From Clarkia xantiana subsp. parviflora (taxonomy: Eukaryota > Streptophyta > Magnoliopsida > Myrtales > Onagraceae), in contig JAPTYO010000008.1 of assembly GCA_036873135.1 (NCBI GenBank), forward strand, positions 29,848,761 through 29,912,760: 64,000 nucleotides of DNA, written 5' to 3'. The position numbers were made by a program, and so were the translations under genes. Below are positions 1 to 11,275 of this stretch, piece after piece. Within the stretch, counting starts at the first letter, position 1. Every line of letters starts with the position of its first letter. A model generated the notes under the pieces. That model did not search any database. It was not told the origin of the DNA and worked only from the letters and a program-made list of their open reading frames with translations.

Positions 1-2190
1 TATATGGTTGTCTGATATTGACAGGACTCAATGACCTTGAGCCTAATCAAGTACAGTAACCAAAGCAGTAAAAGGGAAACCTTCTCTGCTCACCATACTG
101 GGTTCGAAAGAAATCAACCATGATCCGCATATTATAGAGAGAACTGGACCATAAAGGTCTTATACGATAAACCGTTGGGTTAAACCATGTTGATAAAGTG
201 CGTCTCTGGTACGCCACGTAGGTCATGTGTATGAAGCTGTAAAACGTTTTATACAGACACAAATCATTTGATGTAAGTCACTCGCGAACTACTCAGATGT
301 GATGTTCAACATGACTTAAAGCTCTCGACAATCATGGATTGAATACGCGATCTTCAGATCAAGAACCCTAACATTGTCATTTATCGTTCGTTTGAGTTCT
401 TCAAATTTTGGTTATTTCGAGATTCGGATTTATTGAATATAGTAGTTTCCATTCGATTCGAAATGTGATCTACTTGTCAAATTTAATCGACCCAGTTAAG
501 AGGGTTCGATTCGAAACGAAATTTCGGCCAGGTAAAAGTTGTCGAATAAAACTAAACGATACACGTACTCTGTCATCTCAGTCGGGAAACTGAACTGAAC
601 ATACACATCAATTGCGTAGCTAGATCGAAAGATTTAGTATTTCTTATTTGTTAGTACTCCATTGAATGAAATAATCTGTAATTATGATAATGTGCGAAAT
701 CGATTGGATTAAATTAAATTAAATTCAGAAATGAAACGATTTAACCAAGGTTAAAACTTCGGTGAAAAGTGCTACGCGCAAGAGGACCTCGATAGACGGA
801 ACACATCGTTTCAAAATACGAATTTAATGATGAAGTGTCTGAATGTGCTGAACTTTCATTTGCATTCCTTCGGAAACAACTTATTGATACCATTTACATC
901 GGTACAAAGTAGGCTTCGGAAAGCTACCACGACCTTGTTAAAGTATCAACTGACGCATAGGGTGAAAACCCAAAATGCTCAGTTCAGAGATGGGATAAAA
1001 TCTCTGAGATAAGTTTGCAAACGATGAAGGGTGAAGTCGGTTAAACGATTTTCCTTCCGTAGGCCTTGAACGAAAAGTCAGGCTAGGCATTCAAATCAAA
1101 ATCATACACTTGTAGAAGCATAGTTTATAAACATAATGTTAGAGTCACTTAATCAGCTGTTCCCGGGATGATGAGAAGTGATTCACATTCATGTAAAACT
1201 GTGTTCCACTAAAATCGGTATGACACACCACCATAAAAGGGCTGAAGATGATAACGAATTAAATCATATCACCATGCGACATTAATTTGCGCATTAAACA
1301 CGTATTTAGGAAAGAGTGTGTTAACTACTCTTTGAAAATCATGTTTATAGCTTAAAGACATGGTACCATAGTCGAACATGTGACATTACATACTTGAGAA
1401 CGATTTTTCCAATGCAATGACAGTTCAGAATAATGAGTCTTGACAGAACCAGAGCAAGATATTACTAACATCAGGTCCCACTTAATTCGAGTGGGAGAAA
1501 TTTGAACCAGCAACTCAAGTGAATGACATGGTAAATGATAATGGGAACATTTTCATAATAAATCAAGTGGGAGGACTAAAATCCTACCACAAGTAATCAC
1601 TGTTGCTGTTTGGACGAAACAAGTTGAACCTAATTATCGTAATGTTGAACCGGGATTGCCGTAGCTACCTTTACTAACCATTGTTCTCAGTGGGAGTGAT
1701 CCGACAAACTTGGTTCCAGATCCTAGTGATCAAGGAATTCATCTTGGAAGTAAAACTCCGAGACCGAGAAGTCGTTCAAGGAAAGTTGTTGGTTATGGTT
1801 CAAGCACTGCTCTTGTACCCAATAGATGTAATGCCCCGATAAGAAGCGTTATTTCTAGTGGGAGAATTGATCCCAATTGGAAGAAATGCTTCGATAAGAG
1901 GCATTATTCCGGGTGGAAGATACGTTAGGACTTAAGGACGGGATAAACAAGCCTAGACAAAAGTCAAAGGCATCGAACTTCTATAAAGAAGTATCCCATC
2001 TAAAAGAGTGATGACCTCACTCTAACAACTGTTGACCTGCATTGGAAAGACCTCAAATGGAGAAATGAAGGAAAATAATGAATGAGAGAGATCGCCTAAA
2101 TGAAAACCATTATAGTCTGTAGTTTATTTACCTGCTAACCACATGGGCATAAGGATACGGTGAGTCCTGAAAGAATGCTCACCACTGATG
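1..2190 (+). other. Decayed internal region of the Copia element
   Basis: No reading frame here exceeds about 72 codons and I recognise no gag, protease or integrase domain. The position upstream of a Copia reverse transcriptase on the same strand implies that gag and integrase once lay here. Around 1,690-1,980 the translation is short, rich in Pro/Arg/Ser and interrupted by stops. I see no functional gene. Confidence 0.5.
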
Positions 2191-3574
2191 GAAAAGATTG
2201 AGCGATACAAAGCTCGACTTGTTGCGAAAGGCTATACCCAACTTCACGGAGTGGACTTTAACGAAATATAATCACCAACTGTGTGTAAAACCACGGTAAG
2301 GGCCATTTATGGTCCTGGTCGCAGGTCTTGATTTCGAACCTCACCAAATGAGTATTAAGACCGCATTCCTCCTCGGAAACCTGGAGGAAGAGATCGACTT
2401 GGAGCAACCAGAGAGTTTCATTACTCCTGGTAACGAACGTAAAGTTTGTAAACTCCAAAGGTCCATCTACGATAAAAAACAGTCGTCTCGGCAATGGTAC
2501 CGCAGATTCCACGAGGAAATCGTAGGAAACGGATATGTGAGTTTTTCACAAGGATTCGTGTGTGTATTATAAGACCTCCAGGTCTAAGTATGTCATCTTA
2601 ACTTTATGCGTGGACGACATACTTATTGCTGTAAACGATATGAGTTTTATGAATAAGAAAAATTCTAGATTGGCGTCTGTATATGAGATGAAAGACATGG
2701 GAGAGGCCACGTACATCTTAGGCATTAAAATTGCTAGAGATCGGCTACCCGGAAATTTTGTCTGTCTCAAGAAGCTTATATCAACAAGCTGTTGAAAAGA
2801 TTCAAATTACAGGATGCCAAACCCGTGGATACGCCGGTGGTGTTTGGGTGCGCACTGTCAAAACGTGACGGCCCCAAGAACCTGGCAGAGCGTGAACAGA
2901 TGAAGGGTGCATAGTATTTAAGCATGGTCGGTAGTTTGATGTACGCCATGCAATGCACCCGTCTGGATATCTGTTACGCCGTGGGCCTAGTAGCACGTTT
3001 CCAATCAGATCCTGGCTATCAACATTTAAAGGCTGTAAAACGAATAATTCGTTATCTGAAAGGTACTGCCGACTACGCGTTGTGAGGGTAAAAAGTTAGA
3101 ATTGACCGGTTACAGTGACGCCGACCATGGTGGCGATCCGGATGATCGTAAGTCCACTATAGGGGGAGAATTCCTCCTTGCTAATGTCGTCATTTCATGG
3201 ACGAGCAAGAAGCAAACATGTGTCGCGCTGTCCACAATGGAATCGGAATTCGTAGCTCTCTCTAAGAATGCACAAGAAGCGGTCTGGCTCAAAAGGCTTC
3301 TAACTGCACTGCTTGGTGGTGATGTTGAGAATAAACCTGTGAAGGTCTTCTCTGACAGTCAAGCAGCCATTACGGCAGTTACGAATCTGAAGTACCATAG
3401 TAGGACCAAACACATTGATGTGAAATAATTCTATGCTAAATCTATGGTCGAAAACAATACAATCATTATGGAATACTTGTCCACTGATAATATGATAGCG
3501 GACCCATTAACTAAACCACTACGCAGAGACATATTCGAAAAGCATGTAAAGCTGCTTGGATTGCGTAGGGTTTA
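2190..3574 (+). pseudogene. Copia pol relic: reverse transcriptase and RNase H
   Basis: Fragments in more than one frame reproduce the order of a Copia pol C-terminal half. Near 2,195 the translation reads YKARLVAKGYTQ, a hallmark of the Copia reverse transcriptase start. From 2,309 it continues with LVAGLDFEPHQM, EEEIDLEQPE and KQSSRQWY. The catalytic YVDD-like box appears as LCVDDIL near 2,605-2,625, followed by MKDMGEATYILGI. The spacer before RNase H (MYAMQCTRLDICYAVG, about 2,940) and the RNase H motifs SDADHGGDPDD, STMESEFVALS and SDSQAAI follow, then a C-terminus with IADPLTKPLRRDIF. At least one in-frame stop (after VDFNEI) and several frame changes make it non-functional. The RNase H half is close to an identical-length fragment at 16,251-16,877. 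Confidence 0.9.
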
Positions 3575-4711
3575 GAAATGGAATGTATCTATGATAGCAT
3601 TTTGATATTAGAAAGTTACATTTTGTAAGAGAAAGAATTTCAACTGAGTTTATGATCAATCGACGTCATAATGGTTTGATTACATCAGATTTACGGTCTA
3701 TAAACTAAGTCGTAGGAGGACGCAATCCTCTTCCAAACTATGTCGAATGTGGGCCTTACCAAGTCACACAGGTACGGTCGTCTTGCGATGGAGGGAGGCC
3801 TCCACCAAACAAGACTGGCTAAGAGTCAGGGGGATAAACCTGATTAAGCAAGGCGATTATCGAGTTTTGAATTAACTCGACGTGATCTTCATTTTGCATA
3901 TCGTCGTGATGAACTTCGTTCGTCATTTAACCAAATTCTGGGCCAGATGAGAATCTGTGATAGCATGATTGACATATCCCTTTTCCTGTAAACCCAAAAG
4001 GATCAGGTATGCTATCAACGCGTGCTTTATGCTACGCGTGCCACGTTCGACCACGGGGTCACAGCTCGTTTGTGCTAGGAAGGAATCCTCATGATTCTGG
4101 CGGGCGCAAACTTCTTCACCTCGAGCGTGTGATTGATCCCAGGAGCCTTATGAAGAGGCACATAAAGTATCCTCACGGACTCAGAACTCATATCTAAGGT
4201 CAGGCTCAATGCTTGCTTCCTGGCGTACGAGCGTAGTGCTAAACAAAAAGGCCCAGTGACCACGTCCTTGGAAACCGATTGGGTCTTACTAAGGATATGA
4301 GCGATGGGGATGGTCAAGTTCACCTGTAATTCACCAACTCTTGTATTCACTAGGTGGCCACCAACCGGGTATTAGTTGACGGTTGTGAATACTTGTACGG
4401 ATGCCTTGGAGAAGTGTTCCTATGTGGAAACTAGGTAAATGGAGAATTAACAGTTAACCTAGGATACAACGCGGTACAATATATAAATGTTGTTTGTAAC
4501 AGGTTGATTGGAGAAAAGGGAATCAACGTTCCGTGGGCGCTACAATACTCCTAACAGATGAGTAGCACGATGCCCGTCTTATCCGCCGGTCGCACGGCAA
4601 ACCTCGTATGAACTATTCGGAAGCAAGGAGCAGATCAAATGAGAGAAATATTGATGCAGATTTGGACGACAATACATTAACAGGCACCCTCCCATTCCGG
4701 CGAGTGGGAGC
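3575..4711 (+). other. Non-coding 3' region of the Copia element
   Basis: About 1.1 kb separate the end of the RNase H frame from the 3' LTR. No protein domain is recognisable. Homologous sequence sits in the same place at 16,880-18,047 and, reversed, at 42,241 to about 43,260, so this long spacer is a family trait. It ends in a purine-rich tract directly before the LTR, as expected for the plus-strand primer. Confidence 0.7.
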
Positions 4712-5218
4712 TGTAAGCATATGGTAATGCGCGCCATAATTGGTAGCCCATAATATGTATAGTTTACCTAATGAACTTGGGTAAATGTCACATTAGGGTA
4801 ATTGGGCCAGACCCAAATCCCAATTGACATGGGAGGCCCAAAATTGGGCCTCCCCAAATACATAGGCCTCATCAGAGTGTTTTAGAGAGAAAAATCCTCA
4901 ACCCCCACACCTTGCTAGTTCGGCCGAACCATGTCCCTCACCAAGGGTGTGCCAAATTGCTTTCGAGCAAACTCTCCAGAGATCTGTCCCCGTGCCAATA
5001 ATCGATCAGAGGCTTAGATGTGGAGCTTGCACCACATAGGGCTTCTCTAACAAGAACCTCTACGGGTCCCGACCGGAGGATCATGAACTCCCTCCAGAGA
5101 AGATCTTGGGCCTACGGATCATCCTAAAGGTATGTGTGAATCTTCCGCTGCGTAATCCCAATTAGTAGCATGTACCTTATTTTAAGTATCCGTAGTGATT
5201 ACTCCCCGTAATCTAACA
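4712..5218 (+). repeat. Copia 3' LTR
   Basis: Starts TGTAAGCATATGG and ends GTAATCTAACA, the termini shared with LTRs at 18,048-18,555 and 30,261-30,861. It is 507 bp, about 90 bp shorter than the 30.3-kb copy; the promoter segment with the TATA box seen there is missing here. The purine-rich tract AGTGGGAGC lies immediately upstream, marking this as a 3' LTR. Confidence 0.9.
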
Positions 5219-7797
5219 AGTTGTCCCTTCACTGCTGTGGTTATTGTACTTGATTAGACTCATGGTAAGTGAGTCCCATCAACGTCAGACAACCATATAC
5301 ATCTTTTCATGTTGACCTTTCATCGCGAAGGTCTCGTGCGACTTTTACACCAGCATCCATGGAAAGAGAGAAGACCATCACATTCAACCAAAACATTTCT
5401 AGCTTTAGCATCCTTGCTTCCACCGAGGCAGATGCAAAGGGATACTAAGCTGTAACATTGTCTGGTTGCAATTGAAGTCTTCTTCAACCCCTTTGTCCAA
5501 GGTTGAATGTATCACCACAGACGCGTTCAGATCATCAAAGAACCTACTCCCATTCTTGGGGAAACAAATTATCACATTCATCTCTCATTGTCAAAATCAC
5601 ACGGACTACTATATTCATCTATAGTTGTCATTTCCGCTTTCAGAACCGCAGCAGATAGGACTTCTACAGATACTCTTTTCCGTTCATCATAATCCACACC
5701 ATTAAGATTGCGAGCAATGTAGAATCGCACTCATTCACCAAATTCATAAGAACACATTGATAATCATGTATAATCAGGGAGACAATAACATTTTGTGAAA
5801 GAATTGCATACATCGGATATCTAATAAGATGGAATACGACAAATAATGATTCCTCAGCCATCTAAACCAACCGACCGCCAGTAAACCGAGGGAAGGGGGT
5901 TGTGAACACTTTCACATTACCGTCGTATTAGATCCAATAGAACAGTCTTTTAAAACAGTTTTGATAGCAAATTACCGGAACGGGAATCTCAAAATAAGCA
6001 TACGGCCCTTTTTGTTTTTGAAAATTATTTCGATGAATTTACACATGCATATACAATTCTACTTCACAAGCAAATCATCATAGCAAGCCAAATTCATCAT
6101 CCAAACCACACATCATGCATATGCGTCATGCGTCTAATGTTCTGAGGAAATCATGATAGCATATACATAATTCTACTTTCTAAGTAAACTATTACATCCG
6201 GCTACATCCTCAACATTCAAGCATAGGTGTCATACATGAAACTTCCACATCAAACATGCAAATTTGGCGACTGGTTTTTGTTTTTAAAACATTTTAAAAT
6301 AATAGGGGCTGAGTTGCAATTCATTCTTACAATCAATTATGCGAATTTTTAGACATGAATCTTAGGCAACTGCAACCATCATAACATGTCTATCCTAGTG
6401 CGCAAACCATATATTTAACCAGGGTTCTGCCACCAACATGCAATTTCTAGCTAGCTTGACATAGTCAAGACGACATTTCTAATAAATATATGTGACGAAA
6501 AGTAAACAATAGCAATTCAATCCTCTAATTATTCCAATCCCAAAGTCATGCATTTCCGAGATCCATCCCCATAATCGAAACTAGGCATTAAGGTTTAATT
6601 AAAACGTGAAAATTTTAAACCTTCAAGCACTATGTAGACTATTTTAAAGTTTGAAAACATTTGGATTTTAAAATTTGACCATCCCATTTTATTAATTGAC
6701 TTGAATTCGTTTTTGAAAAATCCGGTTCGGTTCAGCCAATTTCGGTTCAATCCAGTTCAGTTTGGTTTCATAAATCGTGTTCGGGTTCGAACAGGTTTTA
6801 TTTTAAAATCTGGTTCGGTCCGAAGCGGTTCAATAAAATAGGATTTCGGTTGTGTTCAACACTCAAAAACGGTTCGGTTAGATCCACTTAGTCACCCCGG
6901 TCCGACCCGACCTGACTAGGTAGAACCGATTAAGAAAACCCGGATTGGTTTAACTCGCTCAGATTTTGCATATTGGACCGCCCCATTAAACCCATAGGGT
7001 TCGCTCGAAACATTTCTTGTGGGCTAAGTAGGGTTTTAAAATCCACTAAAAACTTAACTTAGCCACCAAGAAATATTATTTATGTAAAATAATTTTCAAT
7101 ATTTCATATATATATATATAATTCGGCTAAATCTGTATATATATATTTATTGCAAAGATTCTGTTTATAAGACAAAATCAATCAACAATATATATATATA
7201 TATAAATTTCGGCCTACACACACACATATATATATATATATTGTCAATATATTTAATAGGGAAACAAATATACTAAGAATATTTTTTCTTAATCTTTTAG
7301 GCAACACTATCAATAATATCTTTATCCCTATTAATTATCTAGATATACTGATAGTTATATATATTTATATATATTGTGTGAATCTATCCATATATTTTAA
7401 TTATAGATATATATATATTGTTACCTTTAATAAAAATTAAAATATGGTAAACAATATAATATGTATATTTCGACCGAAATATGCAAACTTGGGGCCTAAG
7501 AAATTAAAAAAATTACCTTTTAATTTCAATTAGTGTTCGGCCGAAACATGTAATTGGAAACAAGTGGTCATATTTCAAGATCAAATTTTACTAAGATCTA
7601 CAATCCAATGTTTGATTTTGATAAAAGTCACGTTATTCTTGAAGATCATGAACATCATATTTTACTAAGAACATCATGAAATTTTCGGCACCAACAATTA
7701 TAAAAATCGGAAATTTTAAATTTTCACCACTTAAAATTTCAGCCAACGTGTTAAAATCAAGAACATCAATTTATCAAAATCATGAACTCCTAACACA
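5219..7797 (-). mobile_element. Internal 5' portion of a minus-strand Copia copy
   Basis: Lies downstream, on the minus strand, of the 5' LTR at 7,812-8,409. The part next to the primer site (about 7,000-7,797) matches the leader that follows the LTR at 30,261-30,861, including phrases such as TTCATGATCTTCAAGAA and long TA-rich runs near 7,100-7,440. The left edge (5,219-5,300) matches window bases 1-90 reversed. A block at about 6,710-6,960 with repeated GGTTCGG/CCGGTTC motifs looks like a small hAT-type MITE. No intact gag or pol frame was found. The copy is cut off on its left by the plus-strand LTR that ends at 5,218. Confidence 0.65.
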
Positions 7798-7810
7798 GGC
7801 TCTGATACCA
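7798..7810 (-). promoter_or_regulatory. Primer-binding site, tRNA-iMet type
   Basis: On the minus strand this reads TGGTATCAGAGCC, complementary to the 3' end of plant initiator tRNA-Met. It sits directly beside the LTR at 7,812, fixing the element as minus-strand. Confidence 0.9.
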
Positions 7811-7811
7811 C

Positions 7812-8409
7812 TGTTGGATTATGGGGCTAAATACTACGGAATCTGAAATAGGGTACATGCTAGTAATCTCAATTACGCAGCGGAAGATGCGCACATACCA
7901 TAATCGCTTTCCGTAGTCCCAAGATCTTGCTGAGGGAGTTCTCGATCCACCGAACGGAACTCGTAGAGGTTCTTGTTAAGGAAGGCCTACGCGGTATAGT
8001 CTCCACAGCAAAGCCTCTGATCGATTCTTGGCAGGGACAGATCTCCAGAGTGTTTGCTCAAAGCAAATTGGCACACCTTTGGTGAAGTGTAGGTTCGGCC
8101 GAAACTAGTATGTGTTAGGGAGGAGGGGTTTCTCTCAATTACCAAAAATGAGGAATTATTTATTACCCTAATAAAATCCCTAACACTCCATATTTATAGG
8201 AGGAGTAAAGTGGACAAACGTCCACTTTGCCCACACCTAATATTCGGCCGGCCATGGTGTATAAGGGAGGCCCAATTTTGGGCCTCTCATGTCAATTGAG
8301 ATTTGGGTCTAGCCCAATTTCCCTAATGTGACATTTACCCAATTGTCTCAGGTAACATACACATATTAATGAGCTTCCATTTACGGTGCCCAATCACCAT
8401 ATGCTAACA
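7812..8409 (-). repeat. Copia 5' LTR, minus strand
   Basis: 598 bp, bounded on the plus strand by TGTTGGATTATGG and ATATGCTAACA, the reverse complements of the family termini. On the minus strand it carries the promoter segment with CTCCTATAAATATGG and the GGCCGAA-rich stretch seen in the 30.3-kb copy. It is nearly full length, unlike the 4.7-kb and 18.0-kb LTRs. Confidence 0.9.
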
Positions 8410-8859
8410 GATTGGGAGACAAAATTGAAAATGGAGGTGGAGGAGAAAACTTAGGTTTGAAAGAGAAGGAGTGTTCTAGAAAAGATGAAGGAGGGGGAAA
8501 ATAGTGAAGGAGGAGGGAAATAATGAAGGGAAGCCTATAAGCATGCCTTATAAAGGGATATGCTAGGGGTTTTCTCTAAAAAAATCTCCAATAAAAAGGA
8601 GACGCGAATAAAAGGACACAGTCCAAAGGCTAAATGAAACGAGACCATGGCTCGTAATTCTTACCCCTATATAATATCTCCATATAACGTAAATATGCAT
8701 AATCTAATAAAAGAATTTTCCGTGTATGTTTTAAGCTTCTCTAAACAGGAGGCAAGGAAAATCACGGCGCGTCTCGAGCACTCGATAAAGGTCGGGATCT
8801 TCACAAAGGTACGCCTTATAACTCGCTTGGGCGATACTCCGAAAAATATAGTCGAGTAA
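8410..8859. other. No gene recognised
   Basis: A purine-rich stretch (8,410-8,560, many GGAGGAGG/GAAAA runs) followed by mixed sequence. A 70-codon open frame at 8,647-8,859 resembles nothing I know and is probably fortuitous. Confidence 0.5.
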
Positions 8860-9585
8860 AGGTTGAATCATTTCTTGACTCAGGGGCAAATTTTGGATAT
8901 ACGCCCAAGCTATTATAAATTGGACCCGATAATTGGGCCACAACCAATTATTATTCGAAACTTGGAAAACGGACACCTGAGGCCCATCACTTGGGCCCGG
9001 TAACAACACGGGTGGCGAAGCCCACCCAGAAGGCTCCGAGAGAAAAATTCCCTCAGGGAGTAACCTGAGCAGGGTAACCTCGTTCGGGTAACCCGAGCGA
9101 GACCCTCCCGCTCGGGAAACCCGAGCAAGGTCCTCCCGCTCGGGTTACCCGAGCAGGGTCCTCCCGCTCATGTTACCCGAGCGGGACCTTGGGGATACTC
9201 GTCCGGGTATCCCCCCCTCCGTTCGGACGAGTTTCCTCGTCCGGACCCCTACCCCCGGACGATGTATCGCCCGGGGCTCGCCCTCATAGGCCATTTTACA
9301 ACACTTAAGCATACTAAGTTCATGCACGGTCGAACCGAGGTCAAATGCACCATATTTACGGTCCAGGCCAACTTATATTACGGAACTGCCATAACCGGAC
9401 CAGGAAATCACTCGAACCGGGGCGGACCAATAGGAACTCTATAAATAGAGACCTCATCTCCTCATTTGAAGGTTATCAATCAGTCCTCTCTAAGCTCATT
9501 ACCTCTCTCTAAAGCTTATGCTTACTTAGCATCGAAGTGGGCTTACCAAGAACCCCCTCCTTGGTGCCCACTTGCAGGTATACGA
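8860..9585 (+). repeat. Ty3 (Tat/Ogre-like) LTR with TATA box
   Basis: The sequence GAACTCTATAAATAGAGACC at 9,432-9,451 is a strong plant TATA box. About 80 bases downstream is the segment TTACTTAGCATCGAAGTGGG followed by CCCCCTCCTTGGTGCCCACTTGCAGG, the type of 5'-leader/LTR end I associate with Tat-lineage Ty3 elements. Outer LTR borders were not identified, so the coordinates are approximate. No Ty3 pol lies nearby. Confidence 0.5.
9075..9190. repeat. About 30-bp palindromic tandem repeat
   Basis: Three to four copies of a unit built from CCTCCCGCTCGGG and ACCCGAGC. The CGCTCGGG/CCCGAGCG halves are complementary, so each unit can fold on itself. It lies about 250 bases upstream of the TATA box at 9,437, inside the putative LTR. 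Confidence 0.7.
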
Positions 9586-9670
9586 GGAGAAGAAGCCCAC
9601 GGAGCGAGAATACGAGAAGAAGAAGCCCACAGAGCGGTAATACGAGAAGTAGAAGCCCAAGAAGAAGGAT
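9586..9670 (+). repeat. 27-bp tandem repeat, three copies
   Basis: The unit GAAGAAGCCCACGGAGCGAG plus ATACGA recurs three times with few changes. Because 27 is a multiple of three the local frames stay open, which explains short open frames here. I do not read it as a gene. Confidence 0.7.
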
Positions 9671-9734
9671 AGAACGAAAGGGGAAGTCCACGAAGGAAAC
9701 TCGTGTAACGTTGTAGTGAAGATGACCTGAAGGA

Positions 9735-10790
9735 GCATCAACATGTAGTGGTCCATCAGAAGTAGCCACATGAAGAGCTTTAGAAGGTGAGTTATTCTAA
9801 TAGAAACACAATTTGCAGCAACCCATTTGCGTTTCATATTCTCAGGGACACCATGTTTAACCTAACATGTGTCAATCTAATGACCATTTTTTCCACAGCA
9901 TGAACATAACCATCCTGATTTATCAATCTTGCCATGAAAATTGATACTCGATGCTCCAGTATTTCCAGTAGAAGCATTTGAATTACTGTTGTGACAAAAT
10001 CATGAATTACTTCCATATCGATTACAGTGTCCTTGACCAGTGCATGTATTAGATCTTGTAGAATAAAGAGCTACGGAAGTCTCATTAAATAATCAAAAAT
10101 CGATTTAACAATGGACATTTGGCTCTCCTTTTGCAGCAGCACAAAAAAGGCAACACTAAGGCTAAGTAAAGGTTGCCTCATCAATAGATCTCTCCTCACA
10201 TTACCATAAGTCTCATTCATACCAAGAAGAAATGAAATCATCTTATGTTTCTCTTTACTAGCATTAACTATAGCAGCATCATCATTGCATTCAAGCACCA
10301 AATCATCAATAGCAGCTAAAGCATCCCATAATTGCTTCAGCCTAGCACAGAATTCTGTTATCCAAAGAGTATCTTGAGAAGTTCGATAGATCTCACGCAT
10401 CAATTAGAAGATCTAAGTCTCATCTACTTTGTCAAACATCTCGCGCAAATCATTCCAAATAGATTGAGCAGTCAAATTATATAAAAAAACCACTGACCAA
10501 ATATTTCGCAGCAGTATTCATTAACCACGCTTTAACAGTCACATTAGCTATGAACCACTTCACTCTCCGTGCAATGGTAATTGAATCACGAGAACAAGAA
10601 CCAACAATAAAGCACAACTTATTCTTGCTAAGAAGACCTTCCTTAATCGATGTACTCTAGCATGATAGTTGGAGGATTCAATCAACTAGAATGGAATCAG
10701 GAGAGTTACAATAGTGTCAGCATGATGTAGATAAAACGGATCATCAGCTCCACCAGCCGCAATCGTTGCAGCAACTCCATTGACGTTAAC
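9735..10790 (-). pseudogene. Copia gag relic (UBN2-type), minus strand
   Basis: Read right to left, the translation begins with GGADDPFYLHHADT, the N-terminal signature of many plant Copia gags. It continues through a frame-shifted region to a 110-codon open stretch (10,071-10,403) with LKQLWDALAAIDDL and ISFLLGMNETYGNVRRDLLM, typical of the UBN2 gag domain. Further left comes a zinc-knuckle remnant with CSCCGKNGH spacing (about 9,870-9,910) and KRKWVAAN. Frameshifts separate the pieces and the start codon is missing, because the long repeat A1 begins at 10,791 just before the gag N-terminus. No pol follows to the left; a Ty3-like LTR lies there instead. This Copia lineage differs from the one at 1-8,409. 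Confidence 0.75.
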
Positions 10791-10918
10791 TGTTGCGTCC
10801 TGGTTGAAATGGGTCGGATGGAAGCGTTTGTCTGATCGGGTTGTTCGGGTTGCGGCGAACACTCCTCGCCTGGAAGAGGTATTTTCCGGATGCCGGTGAC
10901 GAGTGTTCGATTTAATGA

Positions 10919-10990
10919 TGTGTCTCAAGAAAAGTCTGTGTCTCAGGAAAAGTCTGTGTCTTAGGAAAAGTATGTGTCTCAGGAAACGGC
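10919..10990. repeat. 18-bp tandem repeat, four copies
   Basis: Unit TGTGTCTCAGGAAAAGTC, four head-to-tail copies with one to four changes each. In copy A2 the equivalent place holds an unrelated 16-bp array. Confidence 0.9.
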
Positions 10991-11263
10991 TGTCTGGGCA
11001 CAAGTCTTAGCGTCTGGGCACATCTTACTCCTATTTCTCTTCCACACCTTAGCTGCGGGGCCCGTTCCTGCACAAGGGGCCAATACTAGCACGGAGAGGG
11101 GGGATGGTGCTAGTGGAGCCCTCTCCGATGCTTAAGTCACGATTGGGCTAAAGGGAGAAAAATAATTCTAGAGAGGCGGTAAATATTTCTAGAGAGAAGT
11201 CAGAGCTCAAAATGCCAAAGTTGGGCAAATGAGAGAATGTGTCCAAATGGGTGGCCAAGGTCT

Positions 11264-11275
11264 CCTATTTATAGG
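11264..11275 (-). promoter_or_regulatory. TATA box on the minus strand of repeat A1
   Basis: Plus-strand CCTATTTATAGG gives CCTATAAATAGG on the minus strand, a strong TATA box. The block around it (11,070-11,300) is well conserved in copy A2 at 58,022-58,230. If functional, transcription would run leftwards toward the TGTTGCGTCC terminus. Confidence 0.55.

Larger units (their letters stand above)
1..5218 (+). mobile_element. Ty1/Copia retrotransposon, plus copy, 5' end outside the window
   Basis: A degenerate Copia element read left to right: decayed internal DNA (1-2,190), a broken reverse transcriptase/RNase H reading frame (about 2,190-3,574), a long non-coding tail (3,575-4,711), a purine-rich stretch GCGAGTGGGAGC, and a 3' LTR (4,712-5,218). 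The 5' LTR, gag and most of pol are not visible. Bases 1-90 match the reverse complement of about 5,214-5,300, so the minus-strand element to the right belongs to the same family. The 16.2-18.6 kb, 30.3-31.7 kb and 41.7-43.3 kb pieces are further copies or relatives. Confidence 0.85.
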
